From contig NZ_LDJX01000001.1 in the NCBI RefSeq assembly GCF_001306415.1, positions 310,001-374,000 of the forward strand: 64,000 nt of DNA, in the 5' to 3' direction. This DNA is from Croceitalea dokdonensis DOKDO 023 (GTDB lineage: Bacteria > Bacteroidota > Bacteroidia > Flavobacteriales > Flavobacteriaceae). Both the position numbers and the translations under genes were made by a program. Shown in pieces: positions 44,139-55,453 of the stretch. A model generated the notes under the pieces. That model was not told where the DNA came from. It saw nothing but the letters and a program-made list of their open reading frames with translations, and ran no database searches. Positions within the stretch are counted from its first letter, which is position 1. Each line of letters begins with the position of its first letter.

Positions 44139-44336
44139 AAATAATGTTTAATGAATTTTTAAAAAATTAAAACGAATTATATCATTAATTGATAAAAGAT
44201 ACAATTATTTTATAAAAATCATATTTTTTGATAGAATTGTTCATAGGATTGATAGCATTGTTCATGATAGATAGGCTCTTGTCTTAGTAATTTGGCAATC
44301 AGTAAATTATAAAAATAACCGATAAATAAGTACAGT

Positions 44337-45860
44337 ATGAGCAATGCAACTACCACCAAAAAAAAGGCCTTGGTAAAGCCACAATTCAAAAACCAATATG
44401 ACAACTACATTGGGGGTAAATGGACGGCGCCGATACAAGGGCAATATTTTGACAATATTTCTCCAGTGGATGGTAACGCTTTTACCAAAGTGGCACGTTC
44501 TACCGCCCAAGATATAGAATTGGCCATTGACGCTGCTTGGGCGGCCGCACCAACCTGGAACAATAGTTCTGCTGCAGAACGGAGTAACCTCTTATTAAAG
44601 ATTGCAGATGTAATGGAGCAAAACCTGGAGGTTTTGGCTCGGGCAGAAACCTGGGACAATGGAAAAGCCCTGCGCGAGACCATGGCTGCCGACCTACCCT
44701 TGGCGGTAGATCATTTTCGCTATTTCGCAGGGGTCATAAGAGCCGAGGAGGGTACTGTGAGTGAATTGGATTCCACTACGATTTCAATGAATGTTAAGGA
44801 ACCCTTAGGCGTGGTTGGGCAAATCATTCCTTGGAACTTTCCTTTGCTGATGGCCACTTGGAAGGTAGCCCCTGCCCTAGCGGCCGGCAACTGTGTGGTG
44901 TTAAAGCCTGCAGAGCAAACCCCGGTTGGCATTATGATTTTGATGGAATTGATTGATGGGATTTTGCCGGAAGGTGTTTTGAACGTAGTGAACGGTTTTG
45001 GCGTTGAAGCTGGTAAACCTTTGGCGTCCAGTCCAAAGATAAATAAGATTGCCTTTACAGGGGAAACAACAACGGGGCAATTGATCATGCAATATGCTTC
45101 AAAAAATATTATACCCGTTACCTTGGAGCTAGGTGGAAAAAGTCCCAATATTTTCTTTGAAAGTATTATGGATGCTGATGATGCCTTCTTTGACAAATGC
45201 CTGGAAGGCGCCGCCATGTTTGCCTTAAACCAGGGAGAAGTCTGTACTTGTCCTTCACGGATTTTGGTTCAAGAAAGTATATACGATAAATTCATTGCAC
45301 GGGTGATTGAACGCGTAGAGGCCATAAAATTAGGGCATCCTTTAGATCCCGCTACCATGATGGGGGCACAGGCCTCCAATGATCAATATGAAAAAATCCT
45401 GAATTATATAGACATTGGTAAGGATGAAGGTTGTAAGGTGCTAACTGGCGGCACAGCTGCGTACAATGAAGGCCTGGAGGGTGGTTATTACATCCAGCCC
45501 ACCTTATTGGAAGGCAACAATAAGATGCGTGTTTTTCAGGAAGAAATTTTTGGTCCAGTGGCCTGTGTGACCACTTTTAAAGATGAGGCCGAAGCCTTGG
45601 AAATCGCCAACGATACCTTGTACGGTCTTGGAGCTGGGGTCTGGACCCGAGACACCCACCAAGCCTATCAAATATCGAGACAGGTACAAGCGGGTAGGGT
45701 TTGGGTAAATTGTTATCACCTCTACCCTGCACACGCTCCATTTGGTGGCTATAAAAAATCTGGTATAGGTCGTGAGACCCATAAGATGATGTTGGACCAT
45801 TATCGCCAGACCAAGAACATGCTAATATCCCACGATAAAAATGCTTTAGGTTTTTTCTAA
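44337..45860 (+). CDS. Aldehyde dehydrogenase (NAD-dependent, acetaldehyde-type)
   Basis: A 507-aa enzyme oxidising an aldehyde to the acid. The catalytic Glu is in [11 protein letters not shown] and the catalytic Cys in [11 protein letters not shown]; the latter sequence (EVCTCPSR) is typical of the group of acetaldehyde/ExaC-like dehydrogenases. It is followed with no gap by DUF779, its common companion, and faces an AraC regulator. Probable role: ethanol or aldehyde use or detoxification. Confidence 0.95.
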   Translation: MSNATTTKKKALVKPQFKNQYDNYIGGKWTAPIQGQYFDNISPVDGNAFTKVARSTAQDIELAIDAAWAAAPTWNNSSAAERSNLLLKIADVMEQNLEVLARAETWDNGKALRETMAADLPLAVDHFRYFAGVIRAEEGTVSELDSTTISMNVKEPLGVVGQIIPWNFPLLMATWKVAPALAAGNCVVLKPAEQTPVGIMILMELIDGILPEGVLNVVNGFGVEAGKPLASSPKINKIAFTGETTTGQLIMQYASKNIIPVTLELGGKSPNIFFESIMDADDAFFDKCLEGAAMFALNQGEVCTCPSRILVQESIYDKFIARVIERVEAIKLGHPLDPATMMGAQASNDQYEKILNYIDIGKDEGCKVLTGGTAAYNEGLEGGYYIQPTLLEGNNKMRVFQEEIFGPVACVTTFKDEAEALEIANDTLYGLGAGVWTRDTHQAYQISRQVQAGRVWVNCYHLYPAHAPFGGYKKSGIGRETHKMMLDHYRQTKNMLISHDKNALGFF

Positions 45861-45861
45861 G

Positions 45862-46221
45862 GTGGTAGAGCGTATACGTATTACCAATGGTGCAAAGCGG
45901 GTCATCGATTCCCTTAGGGAACAGCATGGCCCGCTCATGTTCCATCAAAGCGGGGGATGCTGTGATGGGTCGTCACCCATGTGTCTGCCAAAAGGGGAGC
46001 TGATGCTGAATTACACGGATGTGTACCTGGGTACAGTTCATGACTGTGGGTTTTATATGTCAGCCGATCAGTTTCAATATTGGAAACATACCCAGTTGAC
46101 CGTTGATATAGTAAAAGGCAGAGGATCAAATTTTTCCCTTGAAATTCCCCTTGGCCTTAGATTTATTATTAAATCAAGGATATTTACCAAAGAAGAATTA
46201 AAACAATTACACAGGGACTAA
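45862..46221 (+). CDS. DUF779 protein
   Basis: A 119-aa protein with the family's cysteine-bearing sequence MFHQSGGCCDGSSPMC (about 25-40) and DVYLGTVHDCGFYMS. DUF779 genes regularly follow acetaldehyde-type aldehyde dehydrogenases; the function is not known, though the cysteines could bind metal. There is no ATG near the start; the GTG immediately after the dehydrogenase stop is used. Confidence 0.88.
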   Translation: MVERIRITNGAKRVIDSLREQHGPLMFHQSGGCCDGSSPMCLPKGELMLNYTDVYLGTVHDCGFYMSADQFQYWKHTQLTVDIVKGRGSNFSLEIPLGLRFIIKSRIFTKEELKQLHRD

Positions 46222-46393
46222 AGACTTCTAGGAAATCAACCAAAAAATTAATCCAGTTCATCCAGGGCTACGTGGTTACCTCCGTTTTGGTGAGGTTATT
46301 TATTCCATGCGCCTTTTTACCGTGAATAACAGGTTCAACATTGTGGTTGGGATAGGCATTGCGCCTTAAGATCGAGGATAAAAATGCTCCCAA

Positions 46394-46993
46394 CTAGTAA
46401 TACAATCTAAAATCGAGCAATTTGCATAGGGCATAGTGTCGTTGGTGCAATTCCTCCACCACCTCAAACATATTATCGTCTTCTTTGTACAGGTTAAAAA
46501 AAGCGCTATCCAAGTTAGCGCTGTTTAGTCCGTTTTTTTTGTTCCCGTAGCCCGAAATAGCTTTGGCATTGGTGATATCTAAAAAAAACTGGGCTTCATC
46601 TTCCGCCAAATCCAACACTTTGGCATTTGAAAAGTGAATTATCTTTCCTTTTAACCTACCTTCAAAAATTTCCGCAATTTCCTGTAAGCTGTAGTAATAA
46701 TCGTTAAGGCAAATGCTGTTGGGTTCCCCTGTCATGACCATGTAGATGATTTCATAATCCTTAAAATTATGGTCATCCAATACCAAGGCGTTTAAGCTAT
46801 CTTCCAAACCTTCTATAGTATCGCAAGTCTTGTAAATGCTGGTCACCCCATAAGTAAGTGCCAAATGCTCCAAGTTTTTTTGGGCCTGGGTTACATGATC
46901 GGTCTGTATATCGGTAACCCCTTCCAGACAGTAGATGAAATACTCCTCATCTTCGCCTTGTGCGGGAACCAATGATGGTTTTTTCTCTAACAA
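46394..46993 (-). CDS. DUF6642-type protein
   Basis: A 199-aa soluble protein (YFIYCLEGVTDIQTDHV, AISGYGNKKNGLNSANLDSA) that I recognise as DUF6642-like, a family of unknown function; the middle part resembles CHAT/caspase-like or Rossmann folds only weakly. It stands alone between convergent and tandem neighbours. Confidence 0.6.
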   Translation of the reverse strand: MLEKKPSLVPAQGEDEEYFIYCLEGVTDIQTDHVTQAQKNLEHLALTYGVTSIYKTCDTIEGLEDSLNALVLDDHNFKDYEIIYMVMTGEPNSICLNDYYYSLQEIAEIFEGRLKGKIIHFSNAKVLDLAEDEAQFFLDITNAKAISGYGNKKNGLNSANLDSAFFNLYKEDDNMFEVVEELHQRHYALCKLLDFRLYY

Positions 46994-47174
46994 GCTTTAT
47001 ATTTTTTTCTATGCTCTTGCAAAATTAAGATAAGCAATGGTGCTTTTTATAAAATGTTGTCCATTATAATGACATTAATGTAGGTGCTATGTGTTGTAGC
47101 TGACTGACGGGAAAACTTCCGAAGGTACCGTCACTATACAATAGCCTTTACCCAGCATAACCATAGGCCATAAA

Positions 47175-47198
47175 AAAACCGCTGCGGGGGCAGCGGTT
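47175..47198 (-). terminator. Terminator of the fasciclin gene
   Basis: AACCGCTGC (47177-47185) pairs with GCAGCGGTT (47190-47198); read on the minus strand the hairpin is followed by seven T. Confidence 0.85.
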
Positions 47199-47236
47199 CT
47201 CACATTAGTTTGAGTTAGTATAAGTAATGTGATGTG

Positions 47237-47824
47237 CTATTCTGGCATTACAACGGTATCAATAGCATGGATAACACCATTGGAAGCGGCAACATCGGCC
47301 ATGATTACGGTAGACGTACCACCTTTGGCATCGGTCAACATCACCTTACCATCGTTAAGGCTTAAATCTATGGTGCCCCCTTGTACCGTGGATACTGTAA
47401 ATGTGCCATTGTTGGCATTAATGGCCTCTATCACGGCAGCGGCTTCGTACTTTCCTGCCACTACATGATAGGTTAGGATACCGGTTAGGGCATCCTTACT
47501 GGCGGGTTCCAAAAGTGAGGCTACGGTGCCCTCTGGTAATTTGGCAAAGGCATCGTTAGTAGGTGCAAATACGGTAAACGGTCCGTCCCCACTAAGAGTT
47601 TCGGCCAAGCCTGCTGTGGTCACAGCGGTAACCAAGGTGCTAAAGTTTTCGTTGCCTACAGCTACGCCCACAATGTTTGGGGTGGTCTGCTCTTCCACAA
47701 CTTCGGTTACTGCCTCCGCAGTTTCCTCCATGACCTCTTCCGCTTTTTCTTTCTTCTTCTCGCCACAGGCAGTAAACAATACCGCCGTTAACGCTAATAC
47801 ACTTAATGTTTTGATCGTTTTCAT
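47237..47824 (-). CDS. Fasciclin-domain lipoprotein
   Basis: A 195-aa lipoprotein (signal TLSVLALTAVLFTACGEKK) with an acidic, Ala/Val/Glu-rich linker and one FAS1 domain (FSTLVTAVTTAGLAETLSGD, TVFAPTNDAFAKLPEG, YHVVAGKY, NGVIHAIDTVVMP). FAS1 domains mediate adhesion at surfaces. The ATG at 47824 is chosen because the upstream extension to 47863 would spoil the signal peptide. Confidence 0.93.
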   Translation of the reverse strand: MKTIKTLSVLALTAVLFTACGEKKKEKAEEVMEETAEAVTEVVEEQTTPNIVGVAVGNENFSTLVTAVTTAGLAETLSGDGPFTVFAPTNDAFAKLPEGTVASLLEPASKDALTGILTYHVVAGKYEAAAVIEAINANNGTFTVSTVQGGTIDLSLNDGKVMLTDAKGGTSTVIMADVAASNGVIHAIDTVVMPE

Positions 47825-47932
47825 AGTTATCTTACTTGTTTTGTTTGGATGAAGATACGACAAAACATTTTTTGTTTAATTAAATTAACAAAAGCTTAAA
47901 CAATATAAAACGTAAAGTGTAGCATCAACGGC

Positions 47933-48673
47933 TTATTCTTTTACAAATACCATACAATGCTGCCAGGGAAGGTTGCTCATATTTTCTTGGAGCTTAAAGC
48001 CTACGGCCTGCATTTCCTTTACCGCTTGGGCCTCCGTCATTTTATGCACTGCTTTAATGGGTACGGATGCGTCCTCGCCCCGATATTCAATGAGGTAGAC
48101 CTTACCGTTTTTCCGCAATGCGCTTTTAATGGAGTTCATCATTTCATACGGGTGGTCAAATTCGTGGTACACATCTACCAAAAGAACCTTATCTACCGAA
48201 TTTTCTTTTAGATGGATGCTTTTGGCACTTCCTTTTACGGTGCTGATATTGAAAGTTGCGTTGCTTTTCTTTTTGCGTTCTATTTCGGCCAACATTTGAG
48301 GCTGGATGTCCACGGCATAGATATGCCCCTCTCCTACCATTTTGGCCATGGGGAATACATGATAACCAGAACCCGCCCCAATATCGGCAATGGTGTCGCC
48401 GGGTTGAATGTCCATATTCTTAAAAAGGGTGCTGGTTTCCTCCTCTTTTTCCCGTTCTGGTCGTTCTAACCAAGACATTCCTTGATAACCCATGACGTGG
48501 GCAATCTGTCTGCCCATATACCATTTGCCAATTCCATTGGGGTCGCCTGTTTTATAGGCATACCTTTCGTTTTTATCTTGGGAGGCTGCCTGCCCTTGGC
48601 ACTGATGCAGCGTCATGCCCAAAACCACAAACAGTATAGTGGACAATGGGGCTAGTTTTAGATGTGCTGTCAT
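47933..48673 (-). CDS. Exported class I SAM-methyltransferase-like protein
   Basis: A 246-aa protein with an apparent export signal (LSTILFVVLGMTLHQCQGQ; lipobox-like Cys about 25) before a methyltransferase fold: IADIGAGSGYHVFPMAK, YAVDIQPQM, VLLVDVYHEFDHP. Its family, with the leading PNGIGKWYMGRQIAHVMGYQG segment, is widespread in Bacteroidetes and Planctomycetes and of unknown substrate. How SAM would be supplied outside the cytoplasm is unclear. It is cotranscribed with the CocE-like hydrolase (18-base gap). Confidence 0.8.
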   Translation of the reverse strand: MTAHLKLAPLSTILFVVLGMTLHQCQGQAASQDKNERYAYKTGDPNGIGKWYMGRQIAHVMGYQGMSWLERPEREKEEETSTLFKNMDIQPGDTIADIGAGSGYHVFPMAKMVGEGHIYAVDIQPQMLAEIERKKKSNATFNISTVKGSAKSIHLKENSVDKVLLVDVYHEFDHPYEMMNSIKSALRKNGKVYLIEYRGEDASVPIKAVHKMTEAQAVKEMQAVGFKLQENMSNLPWQHCMVFVKE

Positions 48674-48691
48674 GCGGTAGTATTTGAAGTA

Positions 48692-50578
48692 CTATTTCTG
48701 GATGGGAATTTGAATCTGTGATGGATATTGTTTAGTGTGATAAATGGTATTGTTGGCAATGACCCCTTTGGACTCGTCATAATTTTTTCCGCCGGTATTG
48801 AGGTTGCGTGCAAAGCGTGGAAAATTACTGCTCGATATTTCTATCCGTATCCTATGGCCCTTCTTAAAATAGTTGCTGGTGGCCATAGGGGTTAGGTCTA
48901 TTTTGTAAACCTTTCCTGGTTCCATAAAGACCTCCTTGTCATACCCCTCCCGGAAACGGGCCCGTTGGATGGTTTCATCCAAGTTGTAAGCCCTTCCATC
49001 AGGATATACATCAATCAATTTAATGGTGAAATCCGTATCCTTGGCGTCTGAGGAAACATAGAGGGTAGCCGCGATAAATCCAGTAACCTCCGTCCCTTCC
49101 TCTAAGGGTTCCGTGGTGTACACCAAAATATCCTCCCGTTCTTCCATAAGCTGTTGGTCAAAAGCACCACCTTCTACGGCATTTCCGGTACAACACACAT
49201 TTCCACCGTAGGAGGTTACTGGGTTCATGGGGTCATACACAAAATGATCCGGGGTATCCCCTTTAGGTTTTTTGGTGCTCAACACTCCATCCCCATATAA
49301 GGTATTGGCCTTTCCGCCACTGTTTAGGTAGTAGGTGGTCATCTTCACCCCTTTTGGCGGCCATTGTTCCGCAGCCTGCCAAACATTCTTGCCCATGGTG
49401 AAATATTGCACCCTTGGGGTATTTTTTTTAAAGTTGTTTTCCTTTCCCTTTAACCATAAGTCCCACCAAGCATAAATCTGTTCGTCGTAGTTTAAACGGG
49501 CATCCCCCACGCTCCGTTCTCCCACAATGGTATTCTCCGTTGCACGGGTATAGCGGCAATGTAAGGTTGGTGCAATGACCAAATATTGATTGTCCCGAAT
49601 CATGGCATCTTTGGAATGTTGCCGCACATGATTAAAAAGGGCCAAATTTGGGGTGATGCTTACATCATACCAAGAGGCAAACCAGAAACTTGGGGTGCCA
49701 ATTTCCATATCATCATGATAGAGTCCGCCTTTGAACCAATCTGGGTGATTTGGCGTACGCCGTACCATTTTGTCAAAAATCTCTTTCTTACCCTGAATGT
49801 TCTTAAGAATATCTTGAATGGGAAGGTGCTGCAATGCCTTGGCCATGTCCACGGGAGGGTTCTCCGGTGCCAAATCGTAATAACGGGAGATACGTATCAA
49901 ATCCTCTTGTGTGGCCCCTGCTGGAATTCGAGGTTTAAACTTATCGTGCTCCACACCGTACAACCAGGAAAAAAAGAGCAACTGTTCCACCCCTCCACGG
50001 TACCAATTTCCTTGTTCCATAATTTGGCCAACCCGGCCAACACCTGCTCCAAAAGCTTGGGGAACCATGGCGGCATGGGCAGGATGGTCCAATGCAGAAA
50101 CGGCCATTTGCCATTCCGCCGTACTGGAACATCCAAAGGTTCCTATTTTACCATTGGACCAAGTTTGGTCCTTCATCCAACTAAAGGCATCATAACCATC
50201 CGTTAGGGGAACGCCCAGAATATCCCACTCCCCCTCTGAAAAATAACGCCCCCGTTCATTTTGTACCACATAGGCATAACCCCGCTTTACCGCTTCATAA
50301 GCACGTTCTTTGGTACGGGTGCGTTCCTTACCGTCTCCCCATGAATTAAAATTGTAAGGTGTACGGGAAAAAATGATGGGTACTTTTTCCGTGGTCTTTG
50401 GCCGGTAAATATCCGTAGCTAGACGGATACCGTCCCGCATGGGCATCATCACCTTCTCCTCTATAAAGGCAATTTGTTCTAATTTTTTGGTAATGGACTC
50501 TTGTTCTTGGGCCACACCAAGCGACGTTATCCAAATCAACACCAAGAAAACATGGAATTTAAGGGTTTTCATCATCAT
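48692..50578 (-). CDS. CocE/NonD-family alpha/beta hydrolase (X-Pro dipeptidyl-peptidase-like)
   Basis: A 628-aa exported hydrolase. A signal peptide ([14 protein letters not shown]) precedes an S15-type alpha/beta hydrolase with the nucleophile segment [11 protein letters not shown] (about residue 150) and a C-terminal jelly-roll domain ([23 protein letters not shown]). Members cleave esters or acyl-amides. Only 4 bases separate it from the upstream propeller gene, so the two act in one transcript. Confidence 0.9.
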   Translation of the reverse strand: MMMKTLKFHVFLVLIWITSLGVAQEQESITKKLEQIAFIEEKVMMPMRDGIRLATDIYRPKTTEKVPIIFSRTPYNFNSWGDGKERTRTKERAYEAVKRGYAYVVQNERGRYFSEGEWDILGVPLTDGYDAFSWMKDQTWSNGKIGTFGCSSTAEWQMAVSALDHPAHAAMVPQAFGAGVGRVGQIMEQGNWYRGGVEQLLFFSWLYGVEHDKFKPRIPAGATQEDLIRISRYYDLAPENPPVDMAKALQHLPIQDILKNIQGKKEIFDKMVRRTPNHPDWFKGGLYHDDMEIGTPSFWFASWYDVSITPNLALFNHVRQHSKDAMIRDNQYLVIAPTLHCRYTRATENTIVGERSVGDARLNYDEQIYAWWDLWLKGKENNFKKNTPRVQYFTMGKNVWQAAEQWPPKGVKMTTYYLNSGGKANTLYGDGVLSTKKPKGDTPDHFVYDPMNPVTSYGGNVCCTGNAVEGGAFDQQLMEEREDILVYTTEPLEEGTEVTGFIAATLYVSSDAKDTDFTIKLIDVYPDGRAYNLDETIQRARFREGYDKEVFMEPGKVYKIDLTPMATSNYFKKGHRIRIEISSSNFPRFARNLNTGGKNYDESKGVIANNTIYHTKQYPSQIQIPIQK

Positions 50579-50582
50579 TAAT

Positions 50583-53500
50583 TTAAGGTTGTACAGTATT
50601 TTCCTTTAGGACTTTAAGTTGTTCTTGCAGTTCCCGCAAACGCAGCTGGGCGTCCTTGCCTGGCAATTGGTCCTTACTGCCAACGGCATATTGCAAATAG
50701 GCAATTTGGGACAAGAGCATTTGTTGTGGATAGGCTCCATCGGCATTTTGTAACCGCTCCAAAATCACTTCTTTTTTGGCCAAGCTTATCGTATCCCCGC
50801 TACGCTTAAGGGTTTTTATCTCCCCTTCCAAGGCAGCCTCCAATTTTCTGGCCTCCGAAAGGAGCTCATGAACCTGACGTTGCATTTGCTGTTGTACCTT
50901 TAAATCTTCTAAGCTAAGCCCTTGTGCCTTTACCTTGGGATCCATAAGGATGTCAAATTCCTGTTGTAAAATCGTATCCCCAACGGTTAACCTAGCGGTA
51001 TAGGTTCCTGGTAAGGCCATGGGGCCACCTTGGTAGCGTCTTTTGGGCTCTTTGTGCCAAGCTCCCCGTGTGCGCAGGTCCCAGGCAAAACGGTGAAATC
51101 CTTGGGTTGCGTCCAAGGTTTTGTTTACTAAGCGAAAAGTGGTACTCAAATCCATATTTTCTACTTCCTCTATTGGAGTTTTTGCGATGTCACGTTCAGA
51201 TACAATACGACTGATAATGGTACCCTTGGCATCCAGAATATCTAATTGAACTGCGGATTCCATGGTTTCTGGCAAGTAATAATCAATATATACAGCCGTT
51301 CTGGGAAAATCAGGAAAGCTTGGGGTGCTTATTTTGGGATACTGATAGCGATAGGTATCGTCCGGTTTAAATAACACGGGCGCTTTATCCAATGTGGTGA
51401 TTTCTTTTTGCCGCAGGCTGGTGATGTTGTCCAGAATCCAAAAACCGCGCCCCATGGTACTCAAAACCAAATCTCCCCTGACCAGTTTGATGTCGGTAAT
51501 TGGGGTAACGGGCAGGTTCTGCTGAAAGGGCTGCCAAGTGGCCCCATCATCAAAAGAGACATACATCCCAAATTCCGTCCCCGCATATAACAGTCCTTTT
51601 TTTACTGGATCCTCCCGCAATACCCGTGCGGTGTGGTCCTTGGCAATACCGTTATCGTTCTTGCTCAACAAGGTCCAGCTTTTTCCAAAATCGTTGGTTT
51701 TGTACAAATAAGGAGAATCATCACCCAATAGATGCCTATCCACGGCGATATAAGCCGTAGCAGCATTAAAATGGGAGGGGGCAATACTTTCTACCCTGCC
51801 ACCCTTGGGTAATTTTTTTGGGGTCACCTTGTTCCAAGTCTTGCCGCCATCCCGAGTTAGAGAGACCACCCCGTCATTAGATCCGGTCCAAATCACACCT
51901 TCCTGTATGGGCGATTCACGTATGGAATAGAGCGTGCTGTAGTACTCCTCCCCGGTGATGTCCCGTGTGATCGGGCTACCGGAAATGACTTGTTTATCAG
52001 CTTCAAAAGCGGTCAAATCTGGAGAAATGGTCTCCCACTCATAGCCATCAGAATCGGTTTTGTGCAAGTATTGTGAGCCATGATAGACCACATCCGGATT
52101 ATGAGGTGAAACATGTATGGGTGCAACACGCTGAAACCGATACCTTAAATCCTTGGGATTGTGCCCATATATATTGGATGCGCCAACGTAATAGGCCTTT
52201 TCTGTGCCCGTTAGCTTATTGAAGACGCTAAAACGACCTTTACAGTTCGCATAGACGATATTAGGATTGCCCGGTTTTGGCACGGCGGGTCCAGTTTCGC
52301 AACCGCCAGTATTTAATATCCAGGCCTTACTTGGGTTTTGAACCGCGCTAGGCGGAAAACTTGGAACCGCAATGGTGCTGCTATTGTCCTGTTGGCCAGC
52401 ATAGAGCCAATACGGATACTGGTCATCCACCTCTACTTGGTACAGCTCTGCCGTTGGCTGGTTAAACTGGGTAGACCAGGTTTTTCCGCTGTTGTGGGAA
52501 ACATTGGCACCGCCGTCATTGGCCTGAATGAGCAGATTTGGATTATTTGGGTTTATCCAAATATCATGGTTGTCCCCGTGTGGTACGGCCAGGGGTTTCC
52601 AGGTATGGCCACCATCCATGGATTTTAACAAGGGGTTGGCATTGGAATACACAATATCTGGATTGGTGGGGTCTACTTCTACGTTGGTATAGTAAAATGG
52701 GCGGTTTACCAAACGGACATCATCAGAAATATGTTGGAAGGATTTCCCTTGGTCCGTGGATTTATATAATCCTTGTTCCCCCTTGGGCGCTTCAATGATG
52801 GCATAAAGGATACTGGAATCTGCTGGGGAGACCGCCAAATCTATTTTCCCAATGGTTCCCTTGGGAAGCCCCATCGTTAATTTTACCCAGTCCTTGCCCC
52901 CGTTTACGGTCTTATAAATTCCACCTTCATCCGCATCTCCCCCAGAAATGATGGTCCATGGCTTTCGCTGTGCTTTCCAAGCTGCCGCGTAAGCCACATT
53001 GGGATTTCCGGGCAGCAGTTCAATATCCGCAAACCCAACGCTATCTGAGATGTGCAACACTTTTTGCCAGCTTTGCCCACCATTGGTAGTTTTGTACACG
53101 CCACGCTCCTCATTGGCCCTAAACGCATTGCCGATGGCCGCCACCCAAACGATATTGGAATTGGTTGGGTCTATTTCCACCGCACCAATCTGTCCCGCTT
53201 CCCGTAGACCGATAGCTTCCCAAGTTTTGGCACCATCAATAGACCTGTACATGCCTTTTCCACTGATGACATTGCTTCTTAGTCCATCCGAGCCTGTGCC
53301 CACATAAACAATGTTGGGGTCGTTTTGAGCCACCTCAATGGCTCCGATGGATGGAGTTTCAAAATACCCATCAGAAACATTGTTCCATGTAGTGCCGTAG
53401 TCTTCCGATTTCCAGACACCACCCCCGGAAGCACCTAAATAAAATGTTCCCGGTTGAGATGCGATTCCCGTTACCGTAGTCACACGCCCGCCACGTACCG

Positions 53501-53606
53501 GACCTACGGTACGGTATTGCAGGGCAGAGAAATCCTGCGCACCCAACCCCATTAGGGAGCCCAAAAAAAGAAATGCGGAAATCCATTTTAAATTCATGTT
53601 CTTCAT
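50583..53606 (-). CDS. Exported VPS10/sortilin-like beta-propeller protein
   Basis: A protein of about 1007 aa with signal peptide ([17 protein letters not shown]) and many BNR/Asp-box repeats, e.g. [47 protein letters not shown], typical of the VPS10/glycosyl-hydrolase-like propeller family in Bacteroidetes. The C-terminal 200 residues hold a beta domain and a coiled coil. The start at 53606 (MKNMNLKW) is chosen over 53675, because it places the signal at the N-terminus. Confidence 0.87.
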   Translation of the reverse strand: MKNMNLKWISAFLFLGSLMGLGAQDFSALQYRTVGPVRGGRVTTVTGIASQPGTFYLGASGGGVWKSEDYGTTWNNVSDGYFETPSIGAIEVAQNDPNIVYVGTGSDGLRSNVISGKGMYRSIDGAKTWEAIGLREAGQIGAVEIDPTNSNIVWVAAIGNAFRANEERGVYKTTNGGQSWQKVLHISDSVGFADIELLPGNPNVAYAAAWKAQRKPWTIISGGDADEGGIYKTVNGGKDWVKLTMGLPKGTIGKIDLAVSPADSSILYAIIEAPKGEQGLYKSTDQGKSFQHISDDVRLVNRPFYYTNVEVDPTNPDIVYSNANPLLKSMDGGHTWKPLAVPHGDNHDIWINPNNPNLLIQANDGGANVSHNSGKTWSTQFNQPTAELYQVEVDDQYPYWLYAGQQDNSSTIAVPSFPPSAVQNPSKAWILNTGGCETGPAVPKPGNPNIVYANCKGRFSVFNKLTGTEKAYYVGASNIYGHNPKDLRYRFQRVAPIHVSPHNPDVVYHGSQYLHKTDSDGYEWETISPDLTAFEADKQVISGSPITRDITGEEYYSTLYSIRESPIQEGVIWTGSNDGVVSLTRDGGKTWNKVTPKKLPKGGRVESIAPSHFNAATAYIAVDRHLLGDDSPYLYKTNDFGKSWTLLSKNDNGIAKDHTARVLREDPVKKGLLYAGTEFGMYVSFDDGATWQPFQQNLPVTPITDIKLVRGDLVLSTMGRGFWILDNITSLRQKEITTLDKAPVLFKPDDTYRYQYPKISTPSFPDFPRTAVYIDYYLPETMESAVQLDILDAKGTIISRIVSERDIAKTPIEEVENMDLSTTFRLVNKTLDATQGFHRFAWDLRTRGAWHKEPKRRYQGGPMALPGTYTARLTVGDTILQQEFDILMDPKVKAQGLSLEDLKVQQQMQRQVHELLSEARKLEAALEGEIKTLKRSGDTISLAKKEVILERLQNADGAYPQQMLLSQIAYLQYAVGSKDQLPGKDAQLRLRELQEQLKVLKENTVQP

Positions 53607-53679
53607 TGTTATTTGATACATTGTATGATTCACCGGGCCACCTAATAACCCAAAGTTTCTGTTTCCTTTGACCATTGCC

Positions 53680-54225
53680 TTATAGTTTTAATTTACCGTC
53701 GTACACTACGCTACGGCCTTTAGCGTTTGTAATCACCAACTGCCCACCCTGTTCTAAGCTATTTTGGACTTTAAATTGAAAGGTTTCCCCCTTCACCTTG
53801 GTCTCAAAAAGTACCTGATGTGAATGGTCGCCATCTTTTAAAAAGCGGTAATTGGTAGGCTTACCTATATCATGGATGGTGACCCTTTTGCTATTTTCCG
53901 CGACCCAATCTATTTGGTCCATAAAAACTTGGTCACTACCCACCTTTAAAATGCCATAGCTGTTGTTCGAAGAAGTCACGTAGGGTGCTTTAATGCGACG
54001 GATATAAAAAGCAAAACTGGTATCCGCCATGGCCTTTTCCTGCAGCTTGAACCTTTGGAGCTTACGCTCTAGTTTCTGCTGTTCCCTGTTTTTTTTGTGC
54101 TGTGCCGTTGCATTACCACTGGCAAACACCAAGAAGGAAAGGGTTAATAGGAGAAAACCGTTGGCGGTGTTAAAAAAACCATGTACCATGGAAAGGGATA
54201 TTATCAGTTGCTTTAAAGGTAGCAA
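53680..54225 (-). CDS. Exported protein of unknown function
   Basis: A protein of up to 181 aa with a hydrophobic signal (FLLLTLSFLVFASGNATAQ), a basic helical stretch (HKKNREQQKLERKLQRFK) and a small beta domain. ATG at 54186 would give a more standard signal position. It resembles small Bacteroidetes exported proteins in which a lysine-rich linker precedes a lipocalin-like domain, but no family is assigned. Confidence 0.6.
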   Translation of the reverse strand: MLPLKQLIISLSMVHGFFNTANGFLLLTLSFLVFASGNATAQHKKNREQQKLERKLQRFKLQEKAMADTSFAFYIRRIKAPYVTSSNNSYGILKVGSDQVFMDQIDWVAENSKRVTIHDIGKPTNYRFLKDGDHSHQVLFETKVKGETFQFKVQNSLEQGGQLVITNAKGRSVVYDGKLKL

Positions 54226-54933
54226 AATTGAACCTTATGGTAGCGGTTGAAAAAGCATTCCGTTTTAGTTAGGTTTTGCCAGTACAACAAGGGTCTCGTA
54301 GGGAGTTTGGTACACGGCTATGGCAAGTAGGGAAGGCAAGAAAACTTTTCGTTTTCTACGGAACACCAAGCTAAAACTTGTTGTTTAGTTTTATTTTTCT
54401 GGTCCAAAACTAAATTTATAAGATTTAGGGATTTTATAAATAGATACAGTGCTTTACGTTTGGCCCTAAAGTCCGCATTGCGTTTAGGTTGTGTAAGCAA
54501 ATGGTGTGACACACTCGAATAAACACGTGGGGATGCTTAATCTATTTTCCGAATTAGTAATTTCCTTGTGCAAACTTGCCAAAAAACCGAACGAATAATT
54601 CTTTCCCTTGAATCATAATCCATATTACCAAAATATGATTGAAATTATTAGTCTTTTCTTACTATCGAAAGATGGTAAGTAATTACTCAAACAGAAGAGA
54701 ATATATTAATATTACTGCAGCCATTATTATACCTATTATTAGTCTATGCTCGATATAAATAGCATCAGGGGCTATAATTTTTTTCTTTCTTATCCAGTAA
54801 TATATGAAACCTGTCATTAAAAAATTGACCATAACCAGATATCAAAACTATCCATCTTTTATTTGAACTTTATGGTCGGTCAGGGGCTTGTGCAACGGTT
54901 ACTTTTGTTGACAAAAGTATTTTTGCGTACAGT
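54226..54933. other. AT-rich intergenic region with one possible small gene
   Basis: No gene above 60 residues is credible. A 49-codon reading frame for a possible membrane peptide lies at 54683-54832 (- strand). The remaining sequence shows no tRNA, repeat or IS end that I recognise. Confidence 0.5.
54683..54832 (-). CDS. Possible small two-helix membrane peptide (49 aa)
   Basis: ATG to TAA frame reading MVNFLMTGFIYYWIRKKK, a polar turn (APDAIYIEHR), then LIIGIIMAAVILIYSLLF. The pattern of two hydrophobic helices split by charged residues is coherent, but length is short and no homologue is known to me. The frame is closed by a stop four codons upstream. Confidence 0.3.
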   Translation of the reverse strand: MVNFLMTGFIYYWIRKKKIIAPDAIYIEHRLIIGIIMAAVILIYSLLFE

Positions 54934-55221
54934 TTAGCGTATATTTTTCAAATCCTGTTTTCCGATAATCGCCATTATGTCTACCGTATCATAATTGATT
55001 TTGTAGTAAGTACTGTCCGAACCGCAAACACATCTGCGATACCCTTTCTTAATATATTCAACAGATTCAAATGAATAAGGTCTTTTGGCTATAATGTCAA
55101 AATATTCAAAAAACGTTTCGAAATATATGTCCGCTTGTTGCGCTCCAAATTTTTTGATTCCGTAACGATGAATTCGTATCAGGTCATCTTTTGCGTCATT
55201 ACTTAATCTATACTTAGCCAT
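54934..55221 (-). CDS. ParE/RelE-type toxin
   Basis: A 95-aa type II toxin (SNDAKDDLIRIHRYGIKKFG, RPYSFESVEYIKKGYRRCVC, IMAIIGKQD). ParE toxins inhibit gyrase. It overlaps the antitoxin gene by 8 bases, the usual coupled arrangement. Confidence 0.9.
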   Translation of the reverse strand: MAKYRLSNDAKDDLIRIHRYGIKKFGAQQADIYFETFFEYFDIIAKRPYSFESVEYIKKGYRRCVCGSDSTYYKINYDTVDIMAIIGKQDLKNIR

Positions 55222-55453
55222 TAAGTATAGACTTGGATTGTGCTAAGATTTGTTCCTTGCTATCATTGGTAAATCCGCTATTTTGTGATTTTTCCAATTT
55301 AGCTCTAATCCAGTCAATTTCGATTTGTTGATTTCTAGCTTGACGAATTAAGTCATTAACAAGTTCGCTTTTACTTGAGTACTCTTGATTATCAACTTGC
55401 GTTTTTAACCATTCATCATTTGGTTGCGTGAAAGATATACTCTGTCTAGCCAT
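55214..55453 (-). CDS. ParD-type ribbon-helix-helix antitoxin
   Basis: A 79-aa antitoxin: N-terminal ribbon-helix-helix (QSISFTQPNDEWLKTQVDN, SSKSELVNDLIRQAR) for DNA binding and dimerisation, C-terminal disordered tail that wraps the toxin. First gene of the pair, which probably represses itself. Confidence 0.9.
   Translation of the reverse strand: MARQSISFTQPNDEWLKTQVDNQEYSSKSELVNDLIRQARNQQIEIDWIRAKLEKSQNSGFTNDSKEQILAQSKSILNG

Noticed and set aside
49586-50206. 206-codon frame antisense to the CocE-like gene
   Set aside because: Shadow frame of a recognised enzyme on the other strand.
54318-54512. 64-codon minus-strand frame
   Set aside because: No coherent hydrophobic or motif pattern; weaker than the 49-aa frame nearby.
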